Shown in pieces: positions 52,350-63,447 of a stretch of 64,000 nucleotides of DNA. The translations under genes were made by a program, and so were the position numbers. Source of the DNA: Amphiura filiformis. Its lineage: Eukaryota > Echinodermata > Ophiuroidea > Amphilepidida > Amphiuridae. A model generated the notes under the pieces. The model saw only the letters and a list, made by a program, of their open reading frames with translations. It made no database searches and was not told the origin of the DNA. The DNA is taken from assembly GCF_039555335.1 (NCBI RefSeq), contig NC_092629.1, positions 34,365,796-34,429,795 on the forward strand, in the 5' to 3' direction. Numbering within the stretch: position 1 is the first letter of the stretch; the number at the start of each line of letters is the position of its first letter.

Positions 52350-52603
52350 GGGCTATTCCATTTGAAATCCACACTACCCCTGTGGAAGTTTTTGAAAATA
52401 TGTTCCACAGGGGGAGTATGAATTTCAAATGGAATGAACACATTAGGCAGCTCTGTTTTATTTTCATATACCTTCTGAGTATTCAACCAGAGGGAGGATG
52501 CATTTCTAATGGAGCTGCCTAATGTGTTCATTCCATTTGAAATTCATACCCCCCCTATATCTTCCACATCTAGGGGTAATATGGATTTTCAATGGAATAG
52601 CCC
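52350..52603. mobile_element. GGGCTATTCC foldback element
   Basis: Ends GGGCTATTCCATTTGAAATC and the inverse AATGGAATAGCCC. GAACACATTAGGCAGCTC repeats in inverse near the centre. Confidence 0.8.
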
Positions 52604-53125
52604 AATGTTCAAAATTATGTTTTTTACACAATTGCAATGTACCTTACTTTAGTAAACTAACATACCCTGCAAAAATCAAGACTTTAGGTGCTGTAGTTAT
52701 GTCAAAATCCGAGATTTTGAATAAACCGTCTGAACAAGACCTTTTTATGATGGAATATTTGTGGAACGTGTACATGATGTTCATGACAAGGAACACAGTA
52801 CATACATAACGTGTGGGATAGTCATAACATATTGTATTAAAAGAACCGACTCGAGTCACGTTTGAAGGAGTATGTGGCTTGCATTGATGACATATGCACT
52901 GCCAATTTTCTTTGTATTGCCTCATCTGTTTGGGCTCAAATTAAAAGAAAATATAGCTGACAGTAAAAAACTAACATTTGATGGGGAAAACCCAATTCTA
53001 TTGCTTATGGAAATGTTACCATAAGACTTTTAAGTACTGATTACTAAGTTCAATTATCATATCTAGACAAATGTAACAGGGCTTTACCTGCACCAAAACA
53101 TCTCTCCAAGTATATTCAAATGACA

Positions 53126-53369
53126 TACCGTAAAAACTTAACTATTGAGCGCTTTTAAAACGTGCAAACATGAAGTGCACCATCCACAAAGGTGCAAAGG
53201 GTTTTGAGCAAATCATTGATACACATAGTTGTATACGAACAAGTAAACCTGCAAATGTGTGTCTCAACCCCACTAGCTCAGTTGGTAAAGCGCCGGACTT
53301 TGGTGGTACAATTTCATGTTTTCAAAAGCGCTCCGTAGCACATATGCTAACTATCAACTTTTTACAGTA
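53126..53369 (+). mobile_element. tRNA-related foldback/SINE-like element
   Basis: Contains CTAGCTCAGTTGGTAAAGCG (53,273-53,292), a near-perfect tRNA A-box region followed by CCGGACTT, but no B box was seen. Ends TACCGTAAAAACTT and the inverse TTTTTACAGTA. The copy in intron 11 of gene C (55,357-55,562) is inverted; the copy in gene A has lost the tRNA part. Confidence 0.65.
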
Positions 53370-53517
53370 TAATTATTACACCAAAACCTCTCACTCCCCT
53401 AACAAACATCACACACACACACCATATGCCAAGGTTCTGAACAGAAATATGAGCCATAAAAACATCAACCACTCTAGGTCCTTACCCATATTATACACAT
53501 CATATAATATCTTTATC

Positions 53518-53760
53518 ATTACGTTTTGTTACCTGGAGAGGTTTGATCATGTCTCACCTCCTTTTTCAACCAAATCGACGGTAATAACTCCTGTAGTGAG
53601 GGATCAACATTTAACCACAAATTGCCTCAGGCAAAACTCATTTCCTGGGAACCAAATAAAATTATGATGACATCCTTGTGATCTGGTCAACTCATTGACA
53701 GATCAACCTCAGGAGGGAACTCAAGTTTTGATCAATTCTCTCCAGGTAGTGAAACGTAAT
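53518..53760. mobile_element. ATTACGTTT..ACCTGGAGAG element, copy 1
   Basis: Inverted ends ATTACGTTTTGTTACCTGGA and ATTACGTTTCACTACCTGGA. Shares GCCTCAGGCAAAACTCATTT with copy 2 in the opposite orientation. Confidence 0.8.
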
Positions 53761-53838
53761 GTGAAATTTAAATTCACATACTAAGAAATTCATTAAGTTC
53801 AATGGGGGAAATATGTTTTGCACATTTGTTACCTCTCT

Positions 53839-53957
53839 CAACTGGGATGTTCCAGTTGAAATCCATACACCCCTGTATGGAAGACATGACCTTAATCTCC
53901 CACTCAGGGGGTATAGGTTTCAAATGAAGTCCCAAATTCAGGTAATCCCATTTGAAA
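53839..53957. mobile_element. Partial GGGCTATTCC-family element
   Basis: CAGTTGAAATCCATACACCC and GGAAGACATGACCTTAATCT identify the family; the right half is missing. Confidence 0.7.
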
Positions 53958-54353
53958 AAAGTTAAAAGCATTAATGTGTGATTTGCTTGATTGTATTTTT
54001 ACAAATACCCTGTAAAAGACTAAGTTTGTAGTGCTTTAATTGCAGTCAGATTTAAGAGTATCCACAGATTTTATTCTCCAATTCCCTCATAGAGCTCCAT
54101 GGTTAAACAGCCAAGCGGGTTTTCTTTCATTTATTATGTAATAATTGTTGGCAAATAACAAAATTAAAATTTCACAGAAATCATACATTATGGCTTTAAA
54201 CAATGTTTATTTGTTACAAATAAAAGGCATTCTGCCTTAATATATTATTTATTTATTTCTTCTTTAACCTGGTACAGGCAATCAGTGGCCAGCACTGTTC
54301 TCCCTTGCTGCCCAGGATACAAAACAGACAATATACTAGTCAAAATATTTGTC

Positions 54354-54656
54354 ATTACGTTTCACTACCTGGAGAGAATTGATCAAAAATTGAATTCCCT
54401 CCTGAGGTTTTGTATCTGTCAATGAGTTGACCAGATCACAAGGATGTCATTATAGCTAGAGGCAATATATAACACAAATGGGTCAATGAGTTACATAAAA
54501 ATGACCTTGTGTGGTATTTGGTTCCCCAGGAAGTGAGTTTTGCCTGAGGCAATTTGTGGTTAAATGTTGATCCCTCACTACAAGAGTTATTACCGTTGAT
54601 TTGGTTGAAAAAGGAGGTGAGACATGATCAAATCTCTCCAGGTAACAAAACGTAAT
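54354..54656. mobile_element. ATTACGTTT..ACCTGGAGAG element, copy 2
   Basis: Inverted relative to 53,518-53,760 and about 60 bp longer in the middle (AATATATAACACAAATGGGT region). Confidence 0.8.
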
Positions 54657-54833
54657 GTAAAAAATTACCAAAAGACAAGTATTGATCCATGTGGATTTTC
54701 GATGTCTTTAAAATCAGAAAGAACATAATTTTTATTCATTGATTTTCTGTTACCTATATTTCAGAGATAAGACTTGAACCATTGTTAGTTGTTGCCTGAG
54801 ATACCATACGAATAAGAATGAAGTTCATCACTT

Positions 54834-54839
54834 TTTATT
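54834..54839 (-). other. Candidate polyadenylation signal of gene C
   Basis: AATAAA on the minus strand about 120 bp beyond the gene C stop codon; another is at 54,731-54,736. Position only; no cleavage-site evidence. Confidence 0.4.
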
Positions 54840-54960
54840 TCTTTAGCTTTTATGACTCAATTTTAATTTAATTTTGTTCTATTCTCCCATCCATAGTACT
54901 TCGCACAAATGTTTAAAACATTTGCATATTTCAGATAAGTATGTCATCAATCTCTTACAG

Positions 54961-55026
54961 CTAGAGCCATGCTTCTGGTCCATGTAGATTTTTGATGAGT
55001 GTGAATTTATCTATGATTTGTCCACC
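54961..55026 (-). CDS. ACP7-like: Gene C exon 12 (stop codon)
   Basis: Encodes GGQIIDKFTLIKNLHGPEAW, then Leu and TAG. Acceptor TTTCACAG. Confidence 0.9.
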   Translation of the reverse strand, partial: GGQIIDKFTLIKNLHGPEAWL

Positions 55027-56153
55027 CTGTGAAAAAGAATTAAGAAGATAATAATAATAGAGATAATGATAAAGATAATAATGAGGTAGATAACAATAAA
55101 GATGATAATAATAATAATAATAAAAAACAATAAAGATAATAATAATTAAGATAACAATAAAGATAAAAAATAATAAAGATAACAAAGATAATAATAATGA
55201 GATAAAAATCATAATAATAAAGATAACAACAAAGATAATAATAATGAAAAAAATAAGATAAAAATAAAGATAATAATAATAAAGGTAACAGTACAGAATA
55301 AAAATATGATATAAATCATAAAAATAAAGATAACAATAAAGATAATAATAAGATAATACCATAAAAACTTGATAGTTAGCTAACCAACTGAGCTAATGGG
55401 GTTGAGACACAAATTTGCAGGTTTATTTGTTCGTATACAACTATGTGTATCGATGATTTGCTGAAAACCCTTAACACTTTTGTGGATGGGGCACTTCATG
55501 TTTGCATGCTTTAAAAGCGCTCAATAGTAAGCACATATGCTAACCATCAAGCTTTTACGGTAATAAGGTAAACAAAAAAAGATAATCAAAAAGATAACAA
55601 TAAAGATAATAATAAAAAGATAACTAAAGATAATTATATTATTATCAAAAAAAATATAAGAATTGATCAGAATGTACTGAAGCAAATTTACTGCACCTAA
55701 GTGAAATTTTGACATCAACAGTAGTACACTAGAGATGATGTGCAGCATGAATGGGCTATAAAAGTTGACATCCATACACCCACTATGGAAGACATGATCT
55801 TAATCTACCAGACAGGGAGGGTGCATTTCAAATGGGGTTACCTGGATGGGTGACTCCATATGACATTATCTACACCCCCTGTGTGAGAGATGAGGGTCAT
55901 ATCATGGAGGTGTATAGATTTCAACTGGAATAGCCCAATGCATTTAAAGATGTAGGAGATGGGTCAGTGGTCCAGTTTTTGTGTCATCTTGTACTTTCTA
56001 TAAGCTAAAAATTAAATACATGATGCAATTTCCCAAGCATTGCCTGTTGCAGATCACCTCAGAGCACCTTGCAACAGGATTGTGCCATGTATTTTGGATT
56101 TGCACGGGTGAAATTGGAAGGAATGAATGAATGAAGGAAGAAAGGAAAAAAGG

Positions 56154-56235
<82 letters not shown>

Positions 56236-59200
56236 CAAAGAAACAATTAACAAAGAAAAAGTCAGCAAACATTACCTTATCATCTGAAACTTGTTCTGCA
56301 TGAATATGAGTGGAATTTAAAATAAAGAAGCGTGTATAACCAAAGTCTCTGGTTTGGAATGCAGTGTATGGTTTCGGCGGAAGCAAAAAATGTTGTCCTT
56401 CCTTATTTCCCTGTGAAAAGAGGAACAAACAGAAGATGAAAAGAGAATAATGTAATTGATAAGTGAAGTTTTCATACCTTGGAAGTTGAACACCTGTTCA
56501 AAATCGATGCTGGTGGAATTCACACTTAATCATCATGCGTGTATACTACACACTGTGTAGCCTTAATCAATAGAGTGGAAAGCTGGGAAAATGATACAAC
56601 TGTTCTTATTTTGAAACAATTTGAGACAATTTTTGATTAAAATCACAGCATTTTTCTATTGTAGACCCTAAAATTTGACCTTTGACCTTTTTGCCTATAA
56701 AAACTGTATGTTGAGGATAGTAAAACTATGTTTTTTTCTGAATTTTTATAATTAGGAATACTAGTATATTGTTATGGATTTGAACCAGATTTGACCAACT
56801 TTATATTGTCACCCCTGCAAAAGTGGCCATTTTGGATTTATGCAAATTAGGCACTGCTTGTATTTTCCAGGACTTTGATATGTTTTTGTATGATTTTTTG
56901 GGAGGGGGATGCATGTGGTACAATTACTGGTAGATTAACCCACTTTTTTAAAAATGTACAGTGTAATTAAGACTTAATTACATTCTTCGATCTGCAATGG
57001 GAACATTCGAACATACATCATATAGCACAAACATAAATCATTTACACCCAAAAATGTATAAAATTGAAGACAAGACTTACCGCAGAGCCTGTGATAATAT
57101 GCACAGAGCCTGTGATAATATGCACAGGTGCCGTAGGGTTCGTGTATGGGGACATGACATGACTTACCGCAGAGCCTGTGATAATATGCACAGGTGCCTT
57201 AGGGTTTGTGTATGGGGCATCCATGCTGCCATTGTAAATCTGAGAGAGAGAGTGAGAAATAAAAGTTCAGTTCAGGCAAAAAGACTATATACATAACAGA
57301 ATCCTCGCTAAAGCATTATAATAAAGCCATGATTTCTCTGTGATACGGAAAAACAGAAAAATTCACAGAATTAGGGGTTTGGTCATGGAAATTTGAAAAT
57401 GCCACAAAATGGCACAAAAATAAAACAAAAGAAAAGTGATTTTTAACAGTAATCAACCACTAAACAATCAATTATAGCATTAATTCTAGGCCTATGATGC
57501 AAGACAAAATACACTTCTAAAACATGTTTGTTTGAACTTTTCAGTGCTTTATAGTGGAAAACGGAAAATCACGGAAATCGTCCAATTTGTAACATAGATT
57601 TTAAATTTTGTGACACAGAGAAATGATGGCTTTACATTATAATGGTTTACCTTGGAAGTACAACGTAATATGAGGATATTTCTGGAAATTACGAAATGCT
57701 CTGAGCATGTTTTTAAATAGATTAATTGAGTAAGGCAAAGTACACTGATCTATATGAATTTTATTTAAAGCAAGCAAATCGGACATAATTTTCATAACAC
57801 ATTTCATGGTTGTAGCTAGGATATTTTTAGAGCTGGGTGGCACTTGATGAAAATCTTTCATATTTGGCAATTTTTTTGCCAAAATGGACCAAATTCTTGA
57901 CTAATTCAATAAAATGGTGCAATTTTGGCCTCTGAGTGGCGGGCTCATGTGCTTAAATTGCAGCTGAGTGGTGGGCTCCAAAACTTGAGTGCCGCCCACC
58001 ACCACTCACTGTAGCTACATCCCTGATACATTTTTTTATCAATAATCAAATGAGCTAAAATGAAAGCTGAAAAGCAACAGTCACTAATATGTAATTTTGC
58101 CAATATTTTGCTCATGTCAATGCATCAATGTTCAGGGTACTTTAATTCTGCATACTTTAGCTTAGACTTCTCCGTAGTCCACTTGCCCATTGTGCATATT
58201 CTGGCTATTGCATTTAAGCTTAAAACTCTGATTTAATTAATTTGTGCACAATTGATAGATTTTCACATCTGATCTTTAGTTCAGTCACCGTACTCCCTCT
58301 GTTTGTTAGCTTCCCAAGTGGACTACTGACTTTGACTTGCGGTTAACATTTTTAATACAGGACTCTATGGAGCGTTAGGCCAATTTCTGGCCTAACTAAA
58401 ATTGGTCATGATGTAATGCATCTTTAAATGAATCTGGCTTGTGATTGGTCGCCCAGATCTTGTTATTGTTTAAATCCTCCGGGCACGTGCCATTACCATT
58501 AACTATACATGGTACACAACTATCTATGGAATGCTGGCGCTTTTGTGCTGGTAGCGAAAGTTGGTGGATGAATGTACGCATCTAGCGCATATTGTACCAC
58601 CATCCTTTGTGCTTGTGGTTAGATTTGATTGATAAACAAGTATGATTGACAGTGTGTTTTAGAGAACGAAGTCCCGAGGCACATAGTCGAATAGTCGAAT
58701 ATTTTAATTGGGCCTTCGCGAATAAACTGGTAGATTCCAAAATCAGAATTGTTCAGTATTAAAGTGAGCCATTATTCAAGATATGTTGCATTCAATAACA
58801 TAAGTATACTTACTTTTATTATTATTTTATTATTATTAACGAATACTTATATGGCGCTCTACAGAGATCACAGCGCCTTACAATAATACAAAATTACAAA
58901 CAAACCAAGAAGCAAAAATCAAAAAGAAGCACATAATAAACAAATCCCTAAACTTTAGGGAATAAATGGGTTTTCAGATGGCGTTTGAAGATTTGGACGG
59001 ACGCCGTCTCTCTGATGCCAACAGGAAGCTGGTTCCAAAGATATGGGCCAACCACGTGAAATGCTTTGTCACCAGCCGTACGCTTTATGACCATTTTACT
59101 ATTAATTATAATACACATCAGTATAATTTTGAGCTCCAACAGGATGCGTTCATCATGATTAATAATATATAATAACATATTTTTATTTAAATCCAAATTC

Positions 59201-61501
59201 GACTATGGCATAGTCTAACTTTAGCTTTAAAACTTAGTCAAAATGTTTTTATTATGTGTTATATTATGTTCCACCCTCTAATTTGTATAATTGCATAAAT
59301 AATGAGCTAATTTGCATAAATTCAAAAAGAATGTGACTAACCTTGTTATTATATATGGGCCACATCCTTTCATAGTTGTGTTCATGAGCCCCGATATATA
59401 AATCAACACCTAAAAAAACAAAATCAAGAAGAATGATAATCACAATGTATAGCTGAAACCTGATCTGATCCACTCAGGCCAAAGTCGGAAATGTTAACAA
59501 ATGAGTTACTACCATTACTAACTTGCTCAGTAACTACACCTACTCAGACGATGGTGGACGACATTATTCATGTGGCAACAGCCAATATCGTAAACAAAAC
59601 AGACAATATGACGGCAACACTGCCTGGACATTGGACACCCCGTGCCGAGTTGTGTTTTTAGCTCTATTGGCCCCTTTACAGAAAAAAAAACCGCACAAAA
59701 TATATTTCTCAGTGAATGTACATTTTCACATAAAAATAAATATTTTTGGATTCAAAATGAATGTGAAGAAGAGTGGGACTCGATCTCGGGACCCTATGCG
59801 TGGCAGGCGAAAACTTTACCATTACACCACGCTAACCGTGATACACAGTGGGGGAAATTTTAAGTATATATATCATAAACATACTGTGCGTTATTCATAC
59901 AAAACATTCAAAAAACAGTACTTACAATGAGGTTCACTGTCGAACCTCAACGGATTTAGACTGATAAAATAGTACTTAATAACATGCATACAGTTTTGGA
60001 ATAATTTGAGACATTTTTGTGTTTACGTGTAAAACCAATGACGACGTCAAAATTCAGTCAATCTTGGCGGCCCCCCCCTACACCTCATGAAGTTGAATCC
60101 CAAGGTCTCTTTGAATACTTGGTTGCAAAACCTTTTATATGTACATTTTCTTATGCCTTTTAATGATTTTTCTCCTCTCTTTTTGCCTATATCTCGGTTT
60201 CATTATTGCTGACTTTAGCCTGATTGGACCAGATCTGGTCACATACGTAACATGATCCATGATCTGATGCACTCAGATCAAAGTTCGCAATAATGAAATA
60301 GACAAATACACAAAATAAGGAGCAAAAATACAATAAAGAGATAATAAAATGAAAGTGTAAAAAGTTCATAACTTCACAACCAAGTATGCCAGGGATGTGG
60401 GGATTTCAACTTCAGTAAGGCGAGGCATCCAAGCAAATCCCTTATGCATTAGGGATATATTCCTTTACAAATCCCTAAAGAGAAATACTTAATATTTTTG
60501 CAGAAATTGTGTTGGTTGATATGGGTATGGATGGTGACTGGAAGGCTTTGAATCCAAGATTCCTTTCCATGTCTCTAACGCATTAGGGGTTTGACCACAG
60601 GATTTCCCATACGAAATAGGGTTTTGTTTGGATGCGTTGTCATATGTAATCAGCAAGTTGAAATTGGTAACAATATAATAATTTCAACTTTCATTCGAGC
60701 ATATCGTATGTCAAATATAAAAAACAAACAATTTAAGCATAGCACGGAATAAGGGCTCGCATATGATTTCCATGACTATGCATTTGACACAAAACTAAAT
60801 ATAGCAGCAGCATTCATCATGCTGTATCACGTACCTTACCAACCTTGAAGTTCATCAGTTGTTGCATTTAAGCAGTAGGGTATGATTTCGATAAAACAAG
60901 ACAACAACCAATTATCCAAACCAACACTATTTTGATTTTTAGCCTGTGTGCTCTATCTTCTCCTCTTTTTATATAACAAATGCAATATTTAGGAAGTCAC
61001 TTTTGTGTGTGCATGTCATGTCATGAAACTATCGTAGCCATGAACCTATCTACATGTATAACCATAAATACCGGTACACACATGCACAAAGGGTGGCTGA
61101 TGAGGGGAAGCCTCCTTCAACAAAACTGAATGCCCTGGACACTACTGGTCATCTAACAGCATTTCTGATTGGTTGATAACTTGAAATACTTATTTAAATT
61201 ACCAATTACAACTAGGCTTTAAACTATTTATGGTCAACTTGCATATGCAGATGATCTTATTAATACCCTCCTTGACTGGTTCAAAATTAGACACAATATT
61301 CATTTTGGCCAATCGGCAGGTTGTTCTCATGGGGTTAACATTCTGTTATGCCACTCCTGTCACACAGCCCTTTTATTCACGGAATAAAGCACAATAAAAC
61401 AAAAATTCATACAAAAAGAACACGCAAATGTTTTTTGTAAATTGAGACAGCTAATGGCACTTACCATATTTGTAGAAAAGGTCTTCATATGCTGTTCTTA
61501 C
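54961..61501 (-). CDS. ACP7-like: Gene C: purple acid phosphatase, ACP7-like (3' half, partial)
   Basis: Third tandem copy of the phosphatase. Minus-strand exons 61,465-61,501 (exon 8), 59,342-59,409 (9), 57,168-57,239 (10), 56,276-56,410 (11) and 54,961-55,026 (12, stop). Exons 1-7 should lie beyond the right edge; in gene A the exon 7-8 distance is 2.8 kb, and only 2.5 kb is visible here. The GAHEHNYER metal motif is intact. Compared with gene A, exon 9 differs at 2 of 23 residues, exon 11 at 6 of 45 and exon 12 at 1 of 21. Lengths, phases and splice sites are the same and there are no stops or frameshifts, so this half looks functional. Introns 8 and 11 keep recognisable homology to those of gene A, showing a genomic (not RNA-mediated) duplication. 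Confidence 0.9.
55036..55358 (+). repeat. AAAGATAATAAT-type microsatellite next to exon 12 of gene C
   Basis: Imperfect GATAATAA/AATAAAGAT repeats over about 320 bp. Same position as the CAA array of gene A. Confidence 0.92.
55357..55562 (-). mobile_element. tRNA-related foldback/SINE-like element in intron 11 of gene C
   Basis: Inverse of 53,126-53,369: CCAACTGAGCTAATGGGGTT is the inverted A-box region. It corresponds in position to the split element in intron 11 of gene A and shows the empty TA site. Confidence 0.7.
55753..55936. mobile_element. GGGCTATTCC foldback element in intron 11 of gene C
   Basis: GGGCTATAAAAGTTGACATC to TCAACTGGAATAGCCC, with CATACACCCACTATGGAAGA. Not found in intron 11 of gene A. 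Confidence 0.8.
56116..56252 (+). repeat. GAAAGAAACAAA-type microsatellite next to exon 11 of gene C
   Basis: Eight or so AGAAAGAAACAA units after a short GAATGAAT stretch. Same position as the GAAA array of gene A. Confidence 0.92.
56276..56410 (-). CDS. ACP7-like: Gene C exon 11
   Basis: Encodes GNKEGQHFLLPPKPYTAFQT then RDFGYTRFFILNSTHIHAEQ and VSDDK. Donor GTAATG as in gene A. Confidence 0.92.
57076..57152 (-). pseudogene. Duplicate of the exon 10 3' end with donor, gene C
   Basis: Reads PYTNPTAPVHIITGSVHIIT then GSA and the GTAAGT donor: the exon 10 end, with a further in-frame 21-bp duplication of GTGCATATTATCACAGGCTCT. No acceptor. It lies on the donor side of exon 10. Confidence 0.85.
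57168..57239 (-). CDS. ACP7-like: Gene C exon 10
   Basis: Encodes IYNGSMDAPYTNPKAPVHII then TGSA. Acceptor CTCAG, donor GTAAGT. Confidence 0.92.
57805..58025. mobile_element. 221-bp hAT-like element (uninterrupted relative of 19,425-20,168)
   Basis: Ends CATGGTTGTAGCTAGG and the inverse GTAGCTACATCCCTG. 8-bp duplication ACACATTT/ATACATTT (7 of 8). GAGTGGTGGGCTCCAAAACT is shared with the other copy. Confidence 0.8.
58815..59190 (-). mobile_element. 3' end of a non-LTR retrotransposon (LINE)
   Basis: The minus-strand frame ends with DKAFHVVGPYLWNQLPVGIR followed by FKRHLKTHLFPK, the typical C-terminal tail of CR1/L2-like reverse transcriptase proteins. The 3' UTR has a GGCGCTGTGATCTCTGTAG-AGCGCC stem and ends in an AATAAT-type tail at 58,815-58,840. 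5'-truncated, as is usual for LINEs. Confidence 0.75.
59342..59409 (-). CDS. ACP7-like: Gene C exon 9 (HxH metal motif)
   Basis: Encodes GVDLYIGAHEHNYERMWPIY then NNK. Acceptor TTTTTAG, donor GTTAGT. Confidence 0.94.
59770..59838 (-). other. tRNA-Gly(GCC)-like sequence, probably pseudo-tRNA or SINE head
   Basis: The minus strand reads GTGGTGTAATGGTAAAGTTT then TCGCCTGCCACGC, very like the D arm and GCC anticodon arm of tRNA-Gly, followed by a B-box-like GAGATCGAGTCCC. The acceptor stem and T arm do not pair properly, so a functional tRNA is unlikely. Intron 8 of gene C. Confidence 0.55.
60768..60880. other. Two empty insertion sites in intron 8 of gene C
   Basis: TTTCCATGACTATGCATTTG (60,768-60,787) and GCATTTAAGCAG (60,865-60,874) are the unoccupied paralogous sites of the elements at 29,621-30,313 and 30,374-31,039 in gene A. 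The sequence around and between them aligns. Confidence 0.85.
61110..61338. mobile_element. Diverged TTAACCCC-type foldback element
   Basis: Right end TCATGGGGTTAA with GATTGGTTGATAACTTGAAA and AATCGGCAGGTTGTTCTCAT as in 7,343-7,559; the left end is eroded. Confidence 0.5.
61465..61501 (-). CDS. ACP7-like: Gene C exon 8 (37 bases)
   Basis: Encodes VRTAYEDLFYKYG. Acceptor ATGCAG, donor GTAAGT. Matches gene A exon 8 in length and phase. Confidence 0.88.
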
Positions 61502-61552
61502 CTGCATAAAAACAGATTGAGAAATAAAAATTGTAAAGTATATTATAATGAA

Positions 61553-62044
61553 AGACAAAGATAAAAAGACTAGTTTGCGTCTGACGTCATCTGTCAATCA
61601 AACTCGAGCACGGTTTGTTTACAAATGTCGTGATGATATGAGTTGCTGAACACGGCGGTAAAACCGGGCGCTTTATTGTTAATTTTGCACCATCAGACAT
61701 ACAAACCATCTCAAAAGTTAGGTCTTTTATAGTAGGAAACTTTTTTTCGCGAAGGCACCATGTCAACAATGCCTAGAAAAGTTGCTTTTTGCCTGGTAAA
61801 AGTACGTAATTTTTCGCCATTAACTGCTATTCCTTTTCTCCGATCGGCACCAGATAAATCGACCTTCCTTGTACGCGCTATTAACCAGTGCCTCATGGAA
61901 GAACAGATACCTTAAAACATCCACTGAATGAGTAACCCAGGCAAAAGAAGAAATAAAACAAACAAACAAACAAACCAATCAAGAATCGTAGAGAATTTGA
62001 TTGACACTGACGTCAGACGCAAACTAATCTTTTTATCTCTGTCT
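61553..62044. mobile_element. 492-bp inverted-repeat element
   Basis: Arms of about 50 bp with AAAAAGA(C/T)TAGTTTGCGTCT and TGACGTCA at both ends. Probably in intron 7 of gene C. Confidence 0.75.
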
Positions 62045-62066
62045 TCAATTATAAACATCCAGACTA

Positions 62067-62566
62067 CAGTCTATAATATCGAATTGATTAATTCGAAATT
62101 AAACAATTCATTGATGTTTGTACTGGGTAGTAGCCATTACTGCCAGTAGACAGGAAGTCTAGAAAGTTGACCTCAACGCTGTGGGAGTCTTCCTGTGCTT
62201 TTGAATGGGACAGTAGTAACCTTCGCCAATTTTTAGACCAAAATTTTAGATTTTTCAGATTTTTTTCTATGTTTGTGAGAGCATAACAAAACTATCCGTC
62301 GATGGATTATTATTTTCGTCGGTAAATATTTTTTAAATTAAGTTTTTCATAACATATTAAAAAGGCAGAGACCCTTGCTGTATAATAAATTAGCTAGATA
62401 AGTTTTGAGTAACCTTGGTGAAAATTATCAAAAAAGTGCCTATTCTTTTGTGTGTGTATGGTCCATCACCTGTCACTTGGTAGTCTTGTAACATGTCTAA
62501 TGGTGCTGCCCATGGCCACTCAATGAATTGTTTAATTCGAATTAATCAATTCGATATTATAGACTG
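62067..62566. mobile_element. 500-bp CAGTCTATAATATCGAATTG element
   Basis: Inverted arms of 47 bp (62,067-62,113 and 62,520-62,566), CAGTCTATAATATCGAATTG inward. No coding content. Confidence 0.8.
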
Positions 62567-62788
62567 GACTATGGGATACCATGATATACTATTTAGGCAA
62601 TACAAACAAATTAGTTCGAATTAATCACATCTTTCGATCGACCATCAATGCTTGGTCGGTCCTTATTATTTATGAAATCAATCAACTGACCATTATTAAT
62701 TGTGATGACATATAAATCTTTGCCTCTATTGATATTGAAAAGTATAAATTTAGCGTTAATTCTGATTAATTATTTGTTAGTTCATTAA

Positions 62789-63443
62789 GGGATCTAAAAT
62801 GAGCGTTTATGGCGTTTCGACAGTATTTTTTGTGGGACATGAGAGCATCTCAGACGTATCGAATTGCATTCTGAATACGAAGCATGTCTTTCTGATATCC
62901 AATATTTTTCATTTTTTGAAAATCACGATATAATACAAATTTTATGACAAAATATAAAAAATTGATATTTTTCAAATTTTTGATATATAACAGTCCTCGG
63001 TAAATTTCATAAATCTAATGATATATTCTTAAAGTGTATGTAGCTGGGAGGAAAAAGCCAGCGATCAATTGAAAATTTTGACCTTTCATATTGAAGATAT
63101 GGATTTTTTCCCCAAAAGACCTAATTTTTTGTGTGTTTTGGGAAAAAAATCCATATCTTCAATACGAAAGGTCAAAATTTTCAATTGATTGTCGGCTTTT
63201 CATCCCACCTACATACACTTTAAGTATAAATCATCAGATTTATAAAGTTTACTTTAGTACTGTAAAATATCAAAATATCAATTTTTAATGATTTGCCATA
63301 AAATGTGTATTACGCTATAATTTCAAAAAATCAAAATTATTTGATATCAGAAGGACATTCTTCGTATTCAGAATGCAATTGACAGGTCTGATGTGCTCTC
63401 ATGTCCCACAATAAATACTGTTCAAACGTTCATACCCCAGCCC
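62789..63443. mobile_element. TTAA-flanked palindromic foldback element, copy 3
   Basis: 655 bp, TTAA at 62,785-62,788 and 63,444-63,447. GGGATCTAAAATGAGCGTTT start and ACCCCAGCCC end. Closest in layout to 21,414-22,073. Confidence 0.8.
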
Positions 63444-63447
63444 TTAA

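Larger units (their letters stand above)
46610..54960. other. Intergenic region between gene A and gene C
   Basis: No coding region recognised. It holds the elements listed separately between 46,870 and 53,957. Stretches 48,000-50,100, 50,380-51,120 and 51,530-52,340 are AT-rich with no identified feature. The promoter of gene A should be here, but its first (untranslated) exon was not located. Confidence 0.5.

Noticed and set aside
53170..53667. 165-codon plus-strand frame as a gene
   Set aside because: It runs through the tRNA-related element and into an ATTACGTTT-type inverted-repeat element; no domain or splice support.
58948..59196. Host protein with WNQLPVGIR motif
   Set aside because: The motif is the usual C-terminal end of non-LTR retrotransposon reverse transcriptase proteins, followed by a LINE-like 3' end.
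59770..59838. Functional tRNA-Gly gene
   Set aside because: The anticodon arm is good, but the acceptor stem and T arm do not pair; called a relic instead.
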